Shown here in pieces: positions 37,429-46,397 of a stretch of DNA of 64,000 nucleotides. The position numbers were made by a program, and so were the translations under genes. The stretch spans positions 1-64,000 of the forward strand of contig JAHUUM010000008.1 of the NCBI GenBank assembly GCA_019218445.1. Reading direction: 5' to 3'. Position 1 is the first letter of the stretch, and every line of letters starts with the position of its first letter. The stretch comes from Weeksellaceae bacterium TAE3-ERU29. GTDB taxonomy: Bacteria; Bacteroidota; Bacteroidia; Flavobacteriales; Weeksellaceae. The notes under the pieces are model-generated. The model was not told the DNA's origin, did no database searches, and worked only from the letters and a program-made list of their open reading frames with translations.

Positions 37429-38688
37429 TCACAAAAATAAATGTGTAATTGTATAAATTATAAGTCCGACTAAACCACCTACTAATGTTCCGTTTACTCT
37501 GATAAATTGCAAATCTTTTCCTACTTCTAATTCCAATTTTTCACTGAGTTCTCTACCTTGCCAATTTCCTACAGTGGCACTTATTAAATTACCTACTTCC
37601 CCACGGTTTTTAAGAATGTATTTATAAGCATTTTTCTGTAACCATTTATCGATTTTTTCTTGCATTTCTAAATCTGTATCTAACTGATTAGCAAATTTTA
37701 TAATCGATTTTTTTAAATAAGATTTGAATGAAGAATCTTCTAAAGGTTGTTTTAAATCATTTAGCAACATTCCTTTTATGTATTCCCATAAATCTTTGGA
37801 ATACAACGTGATTTTTTCTTCGCTTAAAAGTTTATTTTTAAGATTATCCAGTTCATTTTTCCATTTAGATTCAGTAGAAATTTCATGAATTAACTGATTG
37901 ATTTTATTATCAATTTCAATACGTATGGAATGTTCCGGATTTTCCGAAATCTCTTTAAAATAATTGTTTAAGCCCGCAGTGATTTTTTTAGCCAAAATAT
38001 CATCTACAAAACTCGGAATAAAACTACTGCTCTCCTGTCTTACACGGTCTTTTATCATTTCCTCATTTTCGGAAATATATCCTTGAATTTTATCAAAAAT
38101 ATAATTTAATAATCGCTGATGTTCCTTATTATTAGATACGTATAAAAGTAAATCAGATACAAATAAATGAATCTTTATATCCTTTAATAAAGCCGTAGAT
38201 TTGTCTGAAATGAAGGTTATAATTTTTTCATCATTCGTTTCGTCAATAATTTCTATTATTTTTTCCTGAACTTCTTCTACAATTATATTGGTATTTCTTT
38301 CTTTTTTCAGCCATTTTCCAATATGAGAGGCAATGCTCAATCTCTTAATATACGGACGAATATTCTCAGGATTTAGAAAATTTTCTACTACAAAAGTTCC
38401 TAAATTATCTCCAATATCATTTTTTCTATTTTCGATGATATTTGTGTGTGGAATGGGCAATCCCAAAGGTTTATTAAATAATGCAGTAACTGCAAACCAA
38501 TCGGCTAACGCACCCACCATTGCTGCCTCTGAAAATGCCTTTATATAACCAAGAAAACTTAGTTCGGGATTTCTTTTTTGCCACAATAATGAGCCTATGT
38601 AAACCAAAGCCATTAAAAGGAATAACCCTGTGGCAATGGCTTTATGAAATCTTAGTTTTCGTTTTTTATTATTCATTTTGTTTGTCAA
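37429..38688 (-). CDS. DUF445 family membrane protein
   Basis: Protein of 419 residues with hydrophobic segments near residues 13-30 and at the C-terminus (LVGGLVGLIIYTITHLFL) and a long helical middle region. The family signature is AMVGALADWFAVTALFNKPLGLPIPHTNIIENRKNDIGDNLGTFVVENFL. DUF445 proteins are widespread in bacteria and their role is unknown. It lies upstream of vsr with a 28-bp gap, and may share its transcription by position only. Confidence 0.87.
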   Translation of the reverse strand: MTNKMNNKKRKLRFHKAIATGLFLLMALVYIGSLLWQKRNPELSFLGYIKAFSEAAMVGALADWFAVTALFNKPLGLPIPHTNIIENRKNDIGDNLGTFVVENFLNPENIRPYIKRLSIASHIGKWLKKERNTNIIVEEVQEKIIEIIDETNDEKIITFISDKSTALLKDIKIHLFVSDLLLYVSNNKEHQRLLNYIFDKIQGYISENEEMIKDRVRQESSSFIPSFVDDILAKKITAGLNNYFKEISENPEHSIRIEIDNKINQLIHEISTESKWKNELDNLKNKLLSEEKITLYSKDLWEYIKGMLLNDLKQPLEDSSFKSYLKKSIIKFANQLDTDLEMQEKIDKWLQKNAYKYILKNRGEVGNLISATVGNWQGRELSEKLELEVGKDLQFIRVNGTLVGGLVGLIIYTITHLFL

Positions 38689-38855
38689 GTTACACTTATT
38701 TGTAAATATGCAATAAATTCTTTTTATGGAACATTTAGATTTTAATCTGGGATTATTAATATAAACTTTAATTGATTTTGAATTTTATTATTTGTCGGTA
38801 CGTAATAACAGTAGCTAAACCGATAAATATGAGTATTTTCTTTTTTCAATTATAA

Positions 38856-39539
38856 TTAATAGCATGGTTCATTTTTATTAAATAAACAATGAGGGAAACG
38901 TACATCTACCGAGTCTTTTAGAGTATAGCTTTTTATACTGTCTATTGTTCCTAATTGATTATAATATTTCCATTTCCCATACTTAAAATTATTTTTTACC
39001 TGACCTTCTTCCTTTATAGAGTAAGTTCCTTTTGCCTTATTATAATAAAAATCTTTCCAGTAACCATTTCCTGATTTAAACTCTACATTATAATTCCCAA
39101 CAAAGATATAATTAATATTCCCGTATGCATCATAATTTATATCTCTTCTACATGTTATACCATTTGTGAAATCACAATATAAGCCTACCGGAAGTCCATT
39201 TTTTATACTGATATCTTCTCCCATAAGAGAATCTGTTCTTAATTGTATTTTCGCATTAGAGACTATCAAATTATTATAAAACAATTTACCTTGAATAACG
39301 TTAAAATCTCTTTTCACCTCTGATAAAGACAACATATTTTCTAAGGAATAAAGCTCTGATTTTTTCAAATTATCAACCCTCCAAAATATAATTGTATCAT
39401 TATTATATTGAGTGTTTTTCATGATAGGACGGCTTACTGAAGTACAAGATGAACTTATAAACAATATTAAAACTACTAAAAATATAACTTTATTATTCAC
39501 ATATTTCCATTTTAGAAAAATTAATCTTCCCTTTTTCAT
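38856..39539 (-). CDS. Lipoprotein with MORN-like repeats
   Basis: Protein of 227 residues. A hydrophobic segment VIFLVVLILFISSSC ends in a lipobox cysteine near residue 32. The C-terminal half has aromatic/glycine repeats (GNYNVEFKSGNGYWKDFYYNKAKGTYSIKEEGQVKNNFKYGKWKYYNQLG), like MORN or YwqK-type repeats. The start overlaps the next gene upstream by 47 bp, so a later start is possible. Leftmost member of the small-lipoprotein array. Function unknown. Confidence 0.6.
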   Translation of the reverse strand: MKKGRLIFLKWKYVNNKVIFLVVLILFISSSCTSVSRPIMKNTQYNNDTIIFWRVDNLKKSELYSLENMLSLSEVKRDFNVIQGKLFYNNLIVSNAKIQLRTDSLMGEDISIKNGLPVGLYCDFTNGITCRRDINYDAYGNINYIFVGNYNVEFKSGNGYWKDFYYNKAKGTYSIKEEGQVKNNFKYGKWKYYNQLGTIDSIKSYTLKDSVDVRFPHCLFNKNEPCY

Positions 39540-40041
39540 TTCCTTTAAAAACCCATTTTATAGAGTCTTTTGTAGCTTTCTGCTTGATTTTGAAAACTGA
39601 TTCAGTTGTGTTGTTAAAAATATTTTTTTTATATCCGGTTAATCTTTTGGCTTTACAATCAAAATCTTCTATCGAATAATAATATAACGTTGTGATTAAA
39701 GTCGGATAAAAGACTTCTAATTTATAAATGCGGTTGTTTTGATAATATTTAACCATATTTAGATAAGGCTTTGTCTTTAAACTTTTTATTCCATTTTCAA
39801 AATATAGTGTATAGAAATGATTTTCATCTATAATTATTTTATAAAAACCATTTAATAGAGCGTTTGTTTCTTTTAATGAGTACTCTTTGACCAAGCTGTA
39901 TCCACCACGAGGATTTTTCAAATGATAAATTTGCTCTTGTTTGGTTTTTATGTCTCGTTGATTTATAACAATCGTATCTTTTTGAGCGTACAATTCATTT
40001 ATAGAAAGAATTAAGAATAGTATTTTGATTAGTTGTTTCAT
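39493..40041 (-). CDS. Secreted hypothetical protein of the lipoprotein array
   Basis: I choose the ATG at 40041, which gives a good signal peptide MKQLIKILFLILSINELYAQ; an upstream start at 40068 would add 9 polar residues. The same leader (MKQLISILFLLISVNVFSQ) opens the broken gene at 45229-45803, so the two regions share ancestry. The mature protein has no known motif. Function unknown. Confidence 0.65.
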   Translation of the reverse strand: MKQLIKILFLILSINELYAQKDTIVINQRDIKTKQEQIYHLKNPRGGYSLVKEYSLKETNALLNGFYKIIIDENHFYTLYFENGIKSLKTKPYLNMVKYYQNNRIYKLEVFYPTLITTLYYYSIEDFDCKAKRLTGYKKNIFNNTTESVFKIKQKATKDSIKWVFKGNEKGKINFSKMEICE

Positions 40042-40064
40042 AATCTTTAAATTAGCGTTTTTAA

Positions 40065-40565
40065 TCATTCATACATATTTATATTAAATTGTTTCTGTAC
40101 ATCTTCATATATTTCGTAAACATTTTTAATTTTTTCAGGCAGTTCTGATTTGTAATGACTCACTTCCCAAAATATAATTTCTCCATTGCTCAACTCTATA
40201 TTCACGCCTAAACTTCCTTCGTCTGTTCTGTTTGGATAACCAAAAACTTGATTATTTTCTAAATATAATGAGGGTATATTATCAATTATTTCTAAATATT
40301 TTTTGGGCGTGTCCATAAGTTTTGTTTTTGTTTCATTTGTTAGATGCCCTTCGTTATAGATACTTCGTGTTTTACTTATTTTATCTTTTTCTAATACGAT
40401 ACTCACGATTTTATCATTCAATAGATTTGGATTTTCTACCTCTCCATACATAAGAGAAAAACTTATTTTTTCGATTTTATCAATTGAATTTTGATTGTAA
40501 TCTTTCTTTTTAACACAATTTGTAAAAACGATAAAAATCAATAAGATATATTTAATTGCTTTCAT
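40065..40565 (-). CDS. Small lipoprotein, array copy A
   Basis: Protein of 166 residues with lipoprotein signal MKAIKYILLIFIVFTNC (cysteine 17). It is nearly identical to the protein at 45823-46284, differing mainly by an 11-residue stretch (IIDNIPSLYLE) present here and by scattered substitutions near the C-terminus. No known domain. Overlaps the next gene upstream by 14 bp. The duplication suggests recombination inside the array. Confidence 0.7.
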   Translation of the reverse strand: MKAIKYILLIFIVFTNCVKKKDYNQNSIDKIEKISFSLMYGEVENPNLLNDKIVSIVLEKDKISKTRSIYNEGHLTNETKTKLMDTPKKYLEIIDNIPSLYLENNQVFGYPNRTDEGSLGVNIELSNGEIIFWEVSHYKSELPEKIKNVYEIYEDVQKQFNINMYE

Positions 40566-41004
40566 AAGTATAAATTCTAAATCTATTGTTTTTATCTGGT
40601 TTGGTAATAATCTTATCCTCTGTAATTTTCTCTATAGCAAGAGAGTCATTATTATCAATAACCATTTTATTTTCAGCACTTAACCTTATACTGTATTCCC
40701 ACATTTCATTTGTAAAAGGCAATGTTTTGTTTTTTATATGTTCTTTTTGATATATAATAAATCCTTCTGACCCTGACTTAAATACTTCTATAGCTTTTCC
40801 TAATGAATCATACTTTACTATTTCTTCAATTGGGTATCGATTATTTTCCAACGTACAATATCTATCGTCTGATACCAGTAAACTTGGATTATCTATAAGC
40901 ACATATTTTTCATTAATATACTTTATATTATCCATTTCACTGTTATAATCTTTTTTACAGCCTATACAGAATAAAAAAAATAAACTAACAATATCTAGTC
41001 TCAT
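40552..41004 (-). CDS. Small lipoprotein of the array
   Basis: Protein of 150 residues with signal MRLDIVSLFFLFCIGC (cysteine 16 as lipobox). The mature part is polar with few motifs (EYSIRLSAENKMVIDNND). It overlaps the next gene by 14 bp, consistent with translational coupling. I recognise no family. Confidence 0.6.
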   Translation of the reverse strand: MRLDIVSLFFLFCIGCKKDYNSEMDNIKYINEKYVLIDNPSLLVSDDRYCTLENNRYPIEEIVKYDSLGKAIEVFKSGSEGFIIYQKEHIKNKTLPFTNEMWEYSIRLSAENKMVIDNNDSLAIEKITEDKIITKPDKNNRFRIYTYESN

Positions 41005-41055
41005 AATTTATTGATTCTTTAAACCTTTATTATATCATTTCCCTCCGTAAACTAT

Positions 41056-41529
41056 TTACATTCTCCCGTTATACCATTTTATTTTCCGATCCTCAAATAT
41101 ACTTGAATACCCCTCTTGTTGTTTTATGAGAATATACTTTCCTTGGTTATCTTGCTCAAAAATAAACCTATAAATATTTCCCTTAGGACCAAAATAACTA
41201 ATTTCCACATGCAAATACTTATCATTGGAAAAGGTTCCTATTCCAGTAATCTCTGTTGTTTGATAACCTAAACAATAACTTATTGTTTTAAAGTCTTTGG
41301 TAAGCCAAGGATTATCTCTTTTTAAAAATAAAGTAACCATTTCACATTCTTGATTTTCATCTTCCACCATAAACATTCTTATATACGCTTTTATTTTCGT
41401 CTTTTCATCTGTTTTGTAGTAAATTCTATATCTACTAGACTCCTTAGGAAAGACAGGATGAAAGTATCTTTTCTGTGAAAAAACACTTGTACTAAAAAGT
41501 AAAAAAGCTAACAAAATACTATTTTTCAT
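41056..41529 (-). CDS. Secreted hypothetical protein, intact member of a duplicated family
   Basis: Protein of 157 residues with signal peptide MKNSILLAFLLFSTSVFSQ. The mature part includes FLKRDNPWLTKDFKTISYCLGYQTTEITGIGTFSNDKYLHVEISYF. A related sequence (FLKKENPWLEKDVDIIDTLVGLGTTYIDFTATSNNDYLYVQTF) is found in the broken gene at 45229-45803, so this is the intact paralogue. Function unknown; the periplasm or surface is the likely location. Confidence 0.65.
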   Translation of the reverse strand: MKNSILLAFLLFSTSVFSQKRYFHPVFPKESSRYRIYYKTDEKTKIKAYIRMFMVEDENQECEMVTLFLKRDNPWLTKDFKTISYCLGYQTTEITGIGTFSNDKYLHVEISYFGPKGNIYRFIFEQDNQGKYILIKQQEGYSSIFEDRKIKWYNGRM

Positions 41530-41538
41530 AACTAATGT

Positions 41539-42285
41539 TTAAAAATCAAAGAATGCTTGTCCGTAATTATCATTACTTAATAAAATTTTACTGTTATATA
41601 CAGAGTCTATTTTTTCTATTATATTAGAATTACAATCTCCTTTTCCTACTGTTTTTGTGATATTTAATATATTACCATTCTTTTTATAATCATAAATTAT
41701 GATATGGCTTATATTTCCGTAGCAATCCACCTTTTTTAATGGAAGAGAAATGAATCTTTGAGCAGTATCTTTCTTTATATGATAGATAATCATTTGTTTA
41801 GAAAAGGAAAGACAGCCTGCACTACATTCTTCAATATATTGAAGAATTTCTTTTTCTTTATTATTATCCCAATCTTTATATTCAAAATTTATATTTGTTT
41901 TATCTATTGAATTGATTGTTTTTAGAATAATCTGATTATCTTCAATAAAAAAATTATATTCAATAGCTTTATTTAGTGAAAAATTTGATAAAAATAGATT
42001 TGTATCTAATTTTTCTTCTTTATACACAATGTTTCCTCCCTCATCTTGTATATTTTGAAGAATATCAAACTCGAGGTCTTTATGTTCTTTAATTATAAAC
42101 TCAAAGTATTTAGATTTTTTATATTTTTGAAACAGAGGACTTAGTATGGATTTTTGTTTACTATTGGGTGCTGAAATTTCTTTATGATATGATGAGGTTT
42201 TTTCTTTTATTCTTTTTTCTTTGCTTATTTTATCACAACTAAATAAGCAAAACGAAACTAATATATAGAAAATTAAATATTTCAT
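41539..42285 (-). CDS. Hypothetical lipoprotein of the array
   Basis: Protein of 248 residues with signal MKYLIFYILVSFCLFSC (cysteine 17 in a lipobox). A middle segment has a cysteine pair (EECSAGCLSFSKQMIIYHIKKD) and a later one CYGNISHIIIYDYKKNGNILNITKTVGKGDC. No family recognised. It lies 6 bp from the DUF6714-like gene upstream and probably shares its transcript. Confidence 0.6.
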   Translation of the reverse strand: MKYLIFYILVSFCLFSCDKISKEKRIKEKTSSYHKEISAPNSKQKSILSPLFQKYKKSKYFEFIIKEHKDLEFDILQNIQDEGGNIVYKEEKLDTNLFLSNFSLNKAIEYNFFIEDNQIILKTINSIDKTNINFEYKDWDNNKEKEILQYIEECSAGCLSFSKQMIIYHIKKDTAQRFISLPLKKVDCYGNISHIIIYDYKKNGNILNITKTVGKGDCNSNIIEKIDSVYNSKILLSNDNYGQAFFDF

Positions 42286-42291
42286 TTCTTG

Positions 42292-42879
42292 TTATTTATA
42301 TAAAAACCAATATCTATCAATGGCAGTTTTAGGAGATTTAAAATCTAAAAAATATTCAGAAAAATTCATATCTAAATAATTTAAAAACAAATAGATAATT
42401 CTTCTTTGTTCAATATTGAAAAGGCTTACAAATTCTAAAAAATCGTTTAGTTTTTCTTCAGGATTGTTGTGTTTATAAGACAATATTTTTTCAAAATCAG
42501 TTTTAGGCGTTTTATCATTCAATAAATATTTTTTCACTTCATTTTTGATTAAAATAGTATCTATTTCTAAAGGCAATACTAACTCAAATAATAAATTATC
42601 TGCTAAAGTATCTGATGCTCTCACATCTTTTAAAACATCAATCATAAAAGCCGGAAAATAATATTTCAATGCTTTTTTACTGAAAAAAGACAGTTCATCT
42701 TTATGATTAAAGATAAGAGATTGTTCTAAATCTTGCCATTTTTTTCCTATAAAATAGGATTTAAGTTCAGCACAATCGTCATTATCAGGAGAATTGTCAT
42801 AAACAATGTTTTCATCTCCCATATATCTTTCATTTTTAAAAGCCTCTTTTATTCTTTTTATTAAAACTGTACTTTCCAT
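42292..42879 (-). CDS. DUF6714-like protein, immunity-type
   Basis: Cytoplasmic protein of 195 residues without a signal peptide. The blocks IKRIKEAFKNERYMGDENIV, IGKKWQDLEQSLIFNHKDELSFFSKKALKYYFPAFMIDVL and FLEFVSLFNIEQRRIIYLFLNYL resemble the DUF6714 family, which I recall as linked with polymorphic-toxin immunity. The match is from memory of the pattern. It is the first gene of the leftward half of the array, opposite the divergent gene at 43016. Confidence 0.55.
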   Translation of the reverse strand: MESTVLIKRIKEAFKNERYMGDENIVYDNSPDNDDCAELKSYFIGKKWQDLEQSLIFNHKDELSFFSKKALKYYFPAFMIDVLKDVRASDTLADNLLFELVLPLEIDTILIKNEVKKYLLNDKTPKTDFEKILSYKHNNPEEKLNDFLEFVSLFNIEQRRIIYLFLNYLDMNFSEYFLDFKSPKTAIDRYWFLYK

Positions 42880-43015
42880 ATTTTATCTGAGGTAAAGATA
42901 ATATAATCTTTCTGTATTACAGTTACATATGATTGAAAAAATACTGATTAAGAATTGGATATACAAAATAAAGTGTGTACTATTGTAGAGAGAAGTTTGC
43001 CTTTAAGTTTAAACC

Positions 43016-43567
43016 ATGAAAAAACACAACCTTATACATAAAATTACAATTTTAGTTTTCATCTCTTTGTTTATGGGGAGTTGCTGTATTCCTATTATTC
43101 AGAAAAGATACTATAAAACGAAAAAGTACAAAATGGAAAGGCCTTACAAGTTCAAAAAGAAATATGTAAAACCCATTAACGAAAATAAAAAAGAGTTGTA
43201 CAAATATTTGAATAATAATGCCATTTATAGAAATATATCAAGTATAGTTTTGAATGGAGAAAAAATGGAATTCGATCAATTTATTAGATTTTTTGATACA
43301 GGACAGTTTTTATGGGGAAGTATGAAATGGAAAAGCATGGAAAAAGAAGTTCCTTATAATACATTAGATATGGGATATGTTGGTTATTACTATATTGATG
43401 ATAATAACGATATACATATGTATGAGTTTTCTGTAGGAGCTCAAGATTGTGGAAATTATAGTGAATATATTTATACAATAGGCGATAATTCTATTCAAAG
43501 GGCAAGTATAAATGAAATTTGGAATAGGATAGAGGTCAGTGATTTAGAAGGAACGCCTTATTGGTAA
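43016..43567 (+). CDS. Hypothetical lipoprotein
   Basis: Protein of 183 residues. The signal MKKHNLIHKITILVFISLFMGSCC carries a lipobox (cysteine 23 or 24). The following part is strongly basic (RYYKTKKYKMERPYKFKKKYVK), then a globular-looking C-terminus with GYYYIDDNNDIHMYEFSVGAQDCGNYSEYIYTIG. No family recognised. First gene of a rightward trio. Confidence 0.6.
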   Translation: MKKHNLIHKITILVFISLFMGSCCIPIIQKRYYKTKKYKMERPYKFKKKYVKPINENKKELYKYLNNNAIYRNISSIVLNGEKMEFDQFIRFFDTGQFLWGSMKWKSMEKEVPYNTLDMGYVGYYYIDDNNDIHMYEFSVGAQDCGNYSEYIYTIGDNSIQRASINEIWNRIEVSDLEGTPYW

Positions 43568-43583
43568 ATCAACCTAACAAAAA

Positions 43584-44294
43584 ATGAATATAAAAATAGT
43601 CATAAAACTGCTATTTGTTCTCTTAGTTATGTTTTCTTGTAAGAAGAAAACTGCTACAAATCCATCAGAAATAAACATTGAGAATGGCTATCATAAAACT
43701 ATATTTCAGAATCGTCTGATTTATATGGGAGGAGATAGTATTTTGAGTAAAAGAACAACTTTATTTTATGATAATAAAGATGAGTTGTATCACAAAAAAT
43801 ATGAGGTATTAGCAACCAAAAATGAAAATTCTGATGATTACAAAACTATTATTGATGAATATTACGAGAACGGAAATAAAACATCAGAAGTGAGGTATTT
43901 TGTAAAGGGAGATAGTCTTATTTTACAAGGAAAAGATACGATAAAGTGCAATGAATTACATATTGCGTATGATAAAAATGGAAATGTAAAAGAAAAAGGC
44001 TGTCAAGGCTATATAAGTAATGCTGATATTTCAACCGGAATGAGTGTAGGAACTTGGTTTTATTATAAAAATGGCGAACTTATAAAAGAAGTATATTTCC
44101 ATAATGCTGAATTTGGAAAGGATTATATCATACATCGATGTTTTAATGATGAAGAATTTACCGATGTTATCACTAATAATTTTATTTTATATGAAAATGA
44201 TAGTGTTCCGCTTTCTCCCTCAGAAATTAAAAAAAGAGAAATCATAGATTTGGATTTGATATGGGAAGATACAGGTTTTTGGGGTTGTTATTAA
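43584..44294 (+). CDS. Lipoprotein with MORN/YwqK-like repeats
   Basis: Protein of 236 residues with signal MNIKIVIKLLFVLLVMFSC (cysteine 19). Repeat-like strands are visible: IDEYYENGNKTSEVRYFVKGDSL, IAYDKNGNVKEKG, GTWFYYKNGELIKEVYFHNAEF. Such repeats occur in the YwqK antitoxin-like family in Bacteroidota. It is followed by a 34-bp overlap with the next gene. Function unknown. Confidence 0.62.
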   Translation: MNIKIVIKLLFVLLVMFSCKKKTATNPSEINIENGYHKTIFQNRLIYMGGDSILSKRTTLFYDNKDELYHKKYEVLATKNENSDDYKTIIDEYYENGNKTSEVRYFVKGDSLILQGKDTIKCNELHIAYDKNGNVKEKGCQGYISNADISTGMSVGTWFYYKNGELIKEVYFHNAEFGKDYIIHRCFNDEEFTDVITNNFILYENDSVPLSPSEIKKREIIDLDLIWEDTGFWGCY

Positions 44295-44722
44295 TTAGCA
44301 TTTTTATGATATATTCTTGTAATAGCAAAACTACAAGAAAAGGAGAATTACCTCCAACAAAAGAGGTTGTTGTTTCTAAAGACCGTGTGTTATCTTATCA
44401 GTTTTATAATAATGAGGAGAATATCAACAAACGGATAAATAGCAATTTATATAAAGATTCTATTTTTGAATACATTAACCGATTTAAAGAGGTTGACTCT
44501 TATACTTGGGGACAGTGTTTTGGACATTTTAAATGCTATGCAAAGGGAAATTTAATGTACAAAGGTGTTGTATATGAATACGAGATAAATGCCGGAGGTT
44601 GGATAAAGTTAACTTCAAACCATAAGGAAGTAAAGTTTTTAGGGAGCATGAATAAAAAAGATACGATAAATAGCTTTTTGTCTGTCTATTATTGTGATGA
44701 AGATTGGGAATATTCGCCATGA
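44261..44722 (+). CDS. Small lipoprotein
   Basis: Protein of 153 residues. MGRYRFLGLLLISIFMIYSC gives a lipobox with cysteine 20, which supports this start even though it overlaps the previous gene by 34 bp. The mature part has WGQCFGHFKCYAKGNLMYKGVVYEYEINAGGWIKL, with a CxxxxxC pair. No known family. Confidence 0.58.
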   Translation: MGRYRFLGLLLISIFMIYSCNSKTTRKGELPPTKEVVVSKDRVLSYQFYNNEENINKRINSNLYKDSIFEYINRFKEVDSYTWGQCFGHFKCYAKGNLMYKGVVYEYEINAGGWIKLTSNHKEVKFLGSMNKKDTINSFLSVYYCDEDWEYSP

Positions 44723-44765
44723 TAAGAAAAATACCTTAAGAATAATAAGGAGATTTTCTACCACC

Positions 44766-45227
44766 TCAATAAGACGTCTCATTTATAAAAAACACAGAAT
44801 CATTAGCACTAAAAATATACTTATTACGACCGTCTCGAATTATAATGTTTCTAAAATATTTGTTATTTTTCAAAATATTGTATTTAATATATTTAGCCAT
44901 TTTTTCAATAGAATCTTTTTCTAATATAATAGATTGATAAGCATTTTTTTGAGTACCATAAAACACTAATTTATAATCAAAATTTCTTTTATCATAATCA
45001 TTAACAAACAACGTATCTTTCCCTGCTTTCGTAAAGTTCTTGTAATATCTTATTATGTCTATCTCTCCATTTTTTGTAAATCTCTCAAAATATTCAGTTT
45101 CTTCCTCACTCCATTTGGGTTGCTGAACAATCGGGCTTTGCATCAACCACCAAAATGGATTTAATAGAAACCCAATGATAAGAACTACAACTATTCCTAA
45201 TCCTATTTTTAGGGATTTTTTGTTCAT
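44766..45227 (-). CDS. Membrane-anchored hypothetical protein
   Basis: Protein of 153 residues with an N-terminal transmembrane segment (IGLGIVVVLIIGFLLNPFWWLM) and an extracytoplasmic domain with no known motif. It lies 1 bp after the stop of the decayed gene at 45229-45803 on the same strand. Function unknown. Confidence 0.6.
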   Translation of the reverse strand: MNKKSLKIGLGIVVVLIIGFLLNPFWWLMQSPIVQQPKWSEEETEYFERFTKNGEIDIIRYYKNFTKAGKDTLFVNDYDKRNFDYKLVFYGTQKNAYQSIILEKDSIEKMAKYIKYNILKNNKYFRNIIIRDGRNKYIFSANDSVFFINETSY

Positions 45228-45228
45228 T

Positions 45229-45803
45229 TCACTTTTTTTTATACCAACGAATAGGAATATCTCTATATCTGATACTTTTTTCAGGAGTAGATCCTATATA
45301 CTCCCCGAATTCATTATATTTTGTAATATTCTTTGAATAAGGATACCATTCTTGCTCTTTTTCCAAAAAATAAAGATTATTCACATTTTTTTTAATACGT
45401 ATACATAACCATTTGAGCCTTGTGAAGCAGAATGAAAAGTCTGCACATAAAGATAATCATTATTTGATGTGGCTGTAAAATCAATATATGTCGTTCCCAA
45501 CCCTACCAATGTGTCTATAATATCTACATCTTTTTCGAGCCAAGGATTTTCTTTTTTGAGGAATTTTGTACGAATGTAAACATCATCGGAATAATCTTTT
45601 TTAATTCTTTTATATGTAGATATTCTCATTTTTATCGTCTGTTTAGAATTTTTATCCTTTTTATTTAAAACAACAGGAACAAACCATTCTTTAGGGCGAT
45701 TATCATTTATCTCTGTTCAAGAAGAGTCAGGAATAGGATTTATTTCTTGTGAAAAAACATTTACTGAAATGAGTAAAAATAGTATTGAGATTAATTGTTT
45801 CAT
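45229..45803 (-). pseudogene. Decayed paralogue of the secreted protein at 41056-41529
   Basis: The reading frame starts MKQLISILFLLISVNVFSQEINPIPDSS, meets TGA (near 45717), then continues in frame as TEINDNRPKEWFVPVVLNKK ... NPWLEKDVDIIDTLVGLGTTYIDF to a second stop after YVYVLKKM. The next frame carries on NVNNLYFLEKEQEWYPYSKN ... IPIRWYKKK to the TGA at 45229. So one nonsense codon and one frameshift (in an A run) break it. A fragment of 82 codons (45381-45629) remains open. Confidence 0.78.
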
Positions 45804-45822
45804 AATCTTTAAATCTTGTTTT

Positions 45823-46284
45823 TTAGCCATTTACATTAAACTGTTTCTGTATATCTTCGTATATTTCATAAATATCTCTAATTTTTTCTGGGAGTTCTGC
45901 TTTATAATGACTCACTTCCCAAAATATAATTTCTCCATTGCTCAACTCTATGTTAACGCCTAAACTTCCTTCGTCTGTTCTTTTTGGATAACCAAAAACT
46001 TGATTGTTTTCTAAATATTTTTTGGGCGTGTCCATAAGTTTTGTTTTTGTTTCATTTGTTAGATGCCCTTCGTTATAGATACTTCGTGTTTTACTTATTT
46101 TATCTTTTTCTAATATGATACTCACGATTTTATCATTCAATAGATTTGGATTTTCTACCTCTCCATACATAAGAGAAAAACTTATTTTTTCGATTTTATC
46201 AATTGAATTTTGATTGTAATCTTTCTTTTTAACACAATTTGTAAAAACAATAAAAATCAATAAGATAAATTTAATTGCTTTCAT
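45823..46284 (-). CDS. Small lipoprotein, array copy B (11-residue deletion)
   Basis: Protein of 153 residues, nearly identical to 40065-40565 (MKAIK-ILLIFIVFTNC signal, same NQNSIDKIEKISFSLMYGEVENPNLL). It lacks IIDNIPSLYLE between KKYLE and NNQVF. The deletion is flanked in copy A by short direct repeats coding YLE (ATTTAGAAA-type), so slipped or homologous recombination explains it. The gene is intact in frame. It is the rightmost member of the array. Confidence 0.7.
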   Translation of the reverse strand: MKAIKFILLIFIVFTNCVKKKDYNQNSIDKIEKISFSLMYGEVENPNLLNDKIVSIILEKDKISKTRSIYNEGHLTNETKTKLMDTPKKYLENNQVFGYPKRTDEGSLGVNIELSNGEIIFWEVSHYKAELPEKIRDIYEIYEDIQKQFNVNG

Positions 46285-46369
46285 AATTAATGATTTAAAG
46301 ACTGAGTAAAAATAACTATTTAGAGGTTCAACTACAAGTTATTCTTTAGAAATACTTAATGCATTTTCA

Positions 46370-46377
46370 TACTTTTG
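46370..46377 (+). promoter_or_regulatory. -7 promoter element of hemW
   Basis: TACTTTTG matches TAnnTTTG exactly and lies 20 bp before the TTG start of hemW. Confidence 0.5.
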
Positions 46378-46397
46378 CACCAAATCAAAATTAAAAT

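Noticed and set aside
38689-38855. Possible gene or RNA between DUF445 and the lipoprotein array
   Set aside because: 167 bp of AT-rich sequence without a frame, hairpin or promoter element that I could support.
45229-45803. In-frame TGA read as selenocysteine or programmed recoding
   Set aside because: A second, independent frameshift breaks the same gene and the paralogue at 41056-41529 has no such residue, so decay is simpler.
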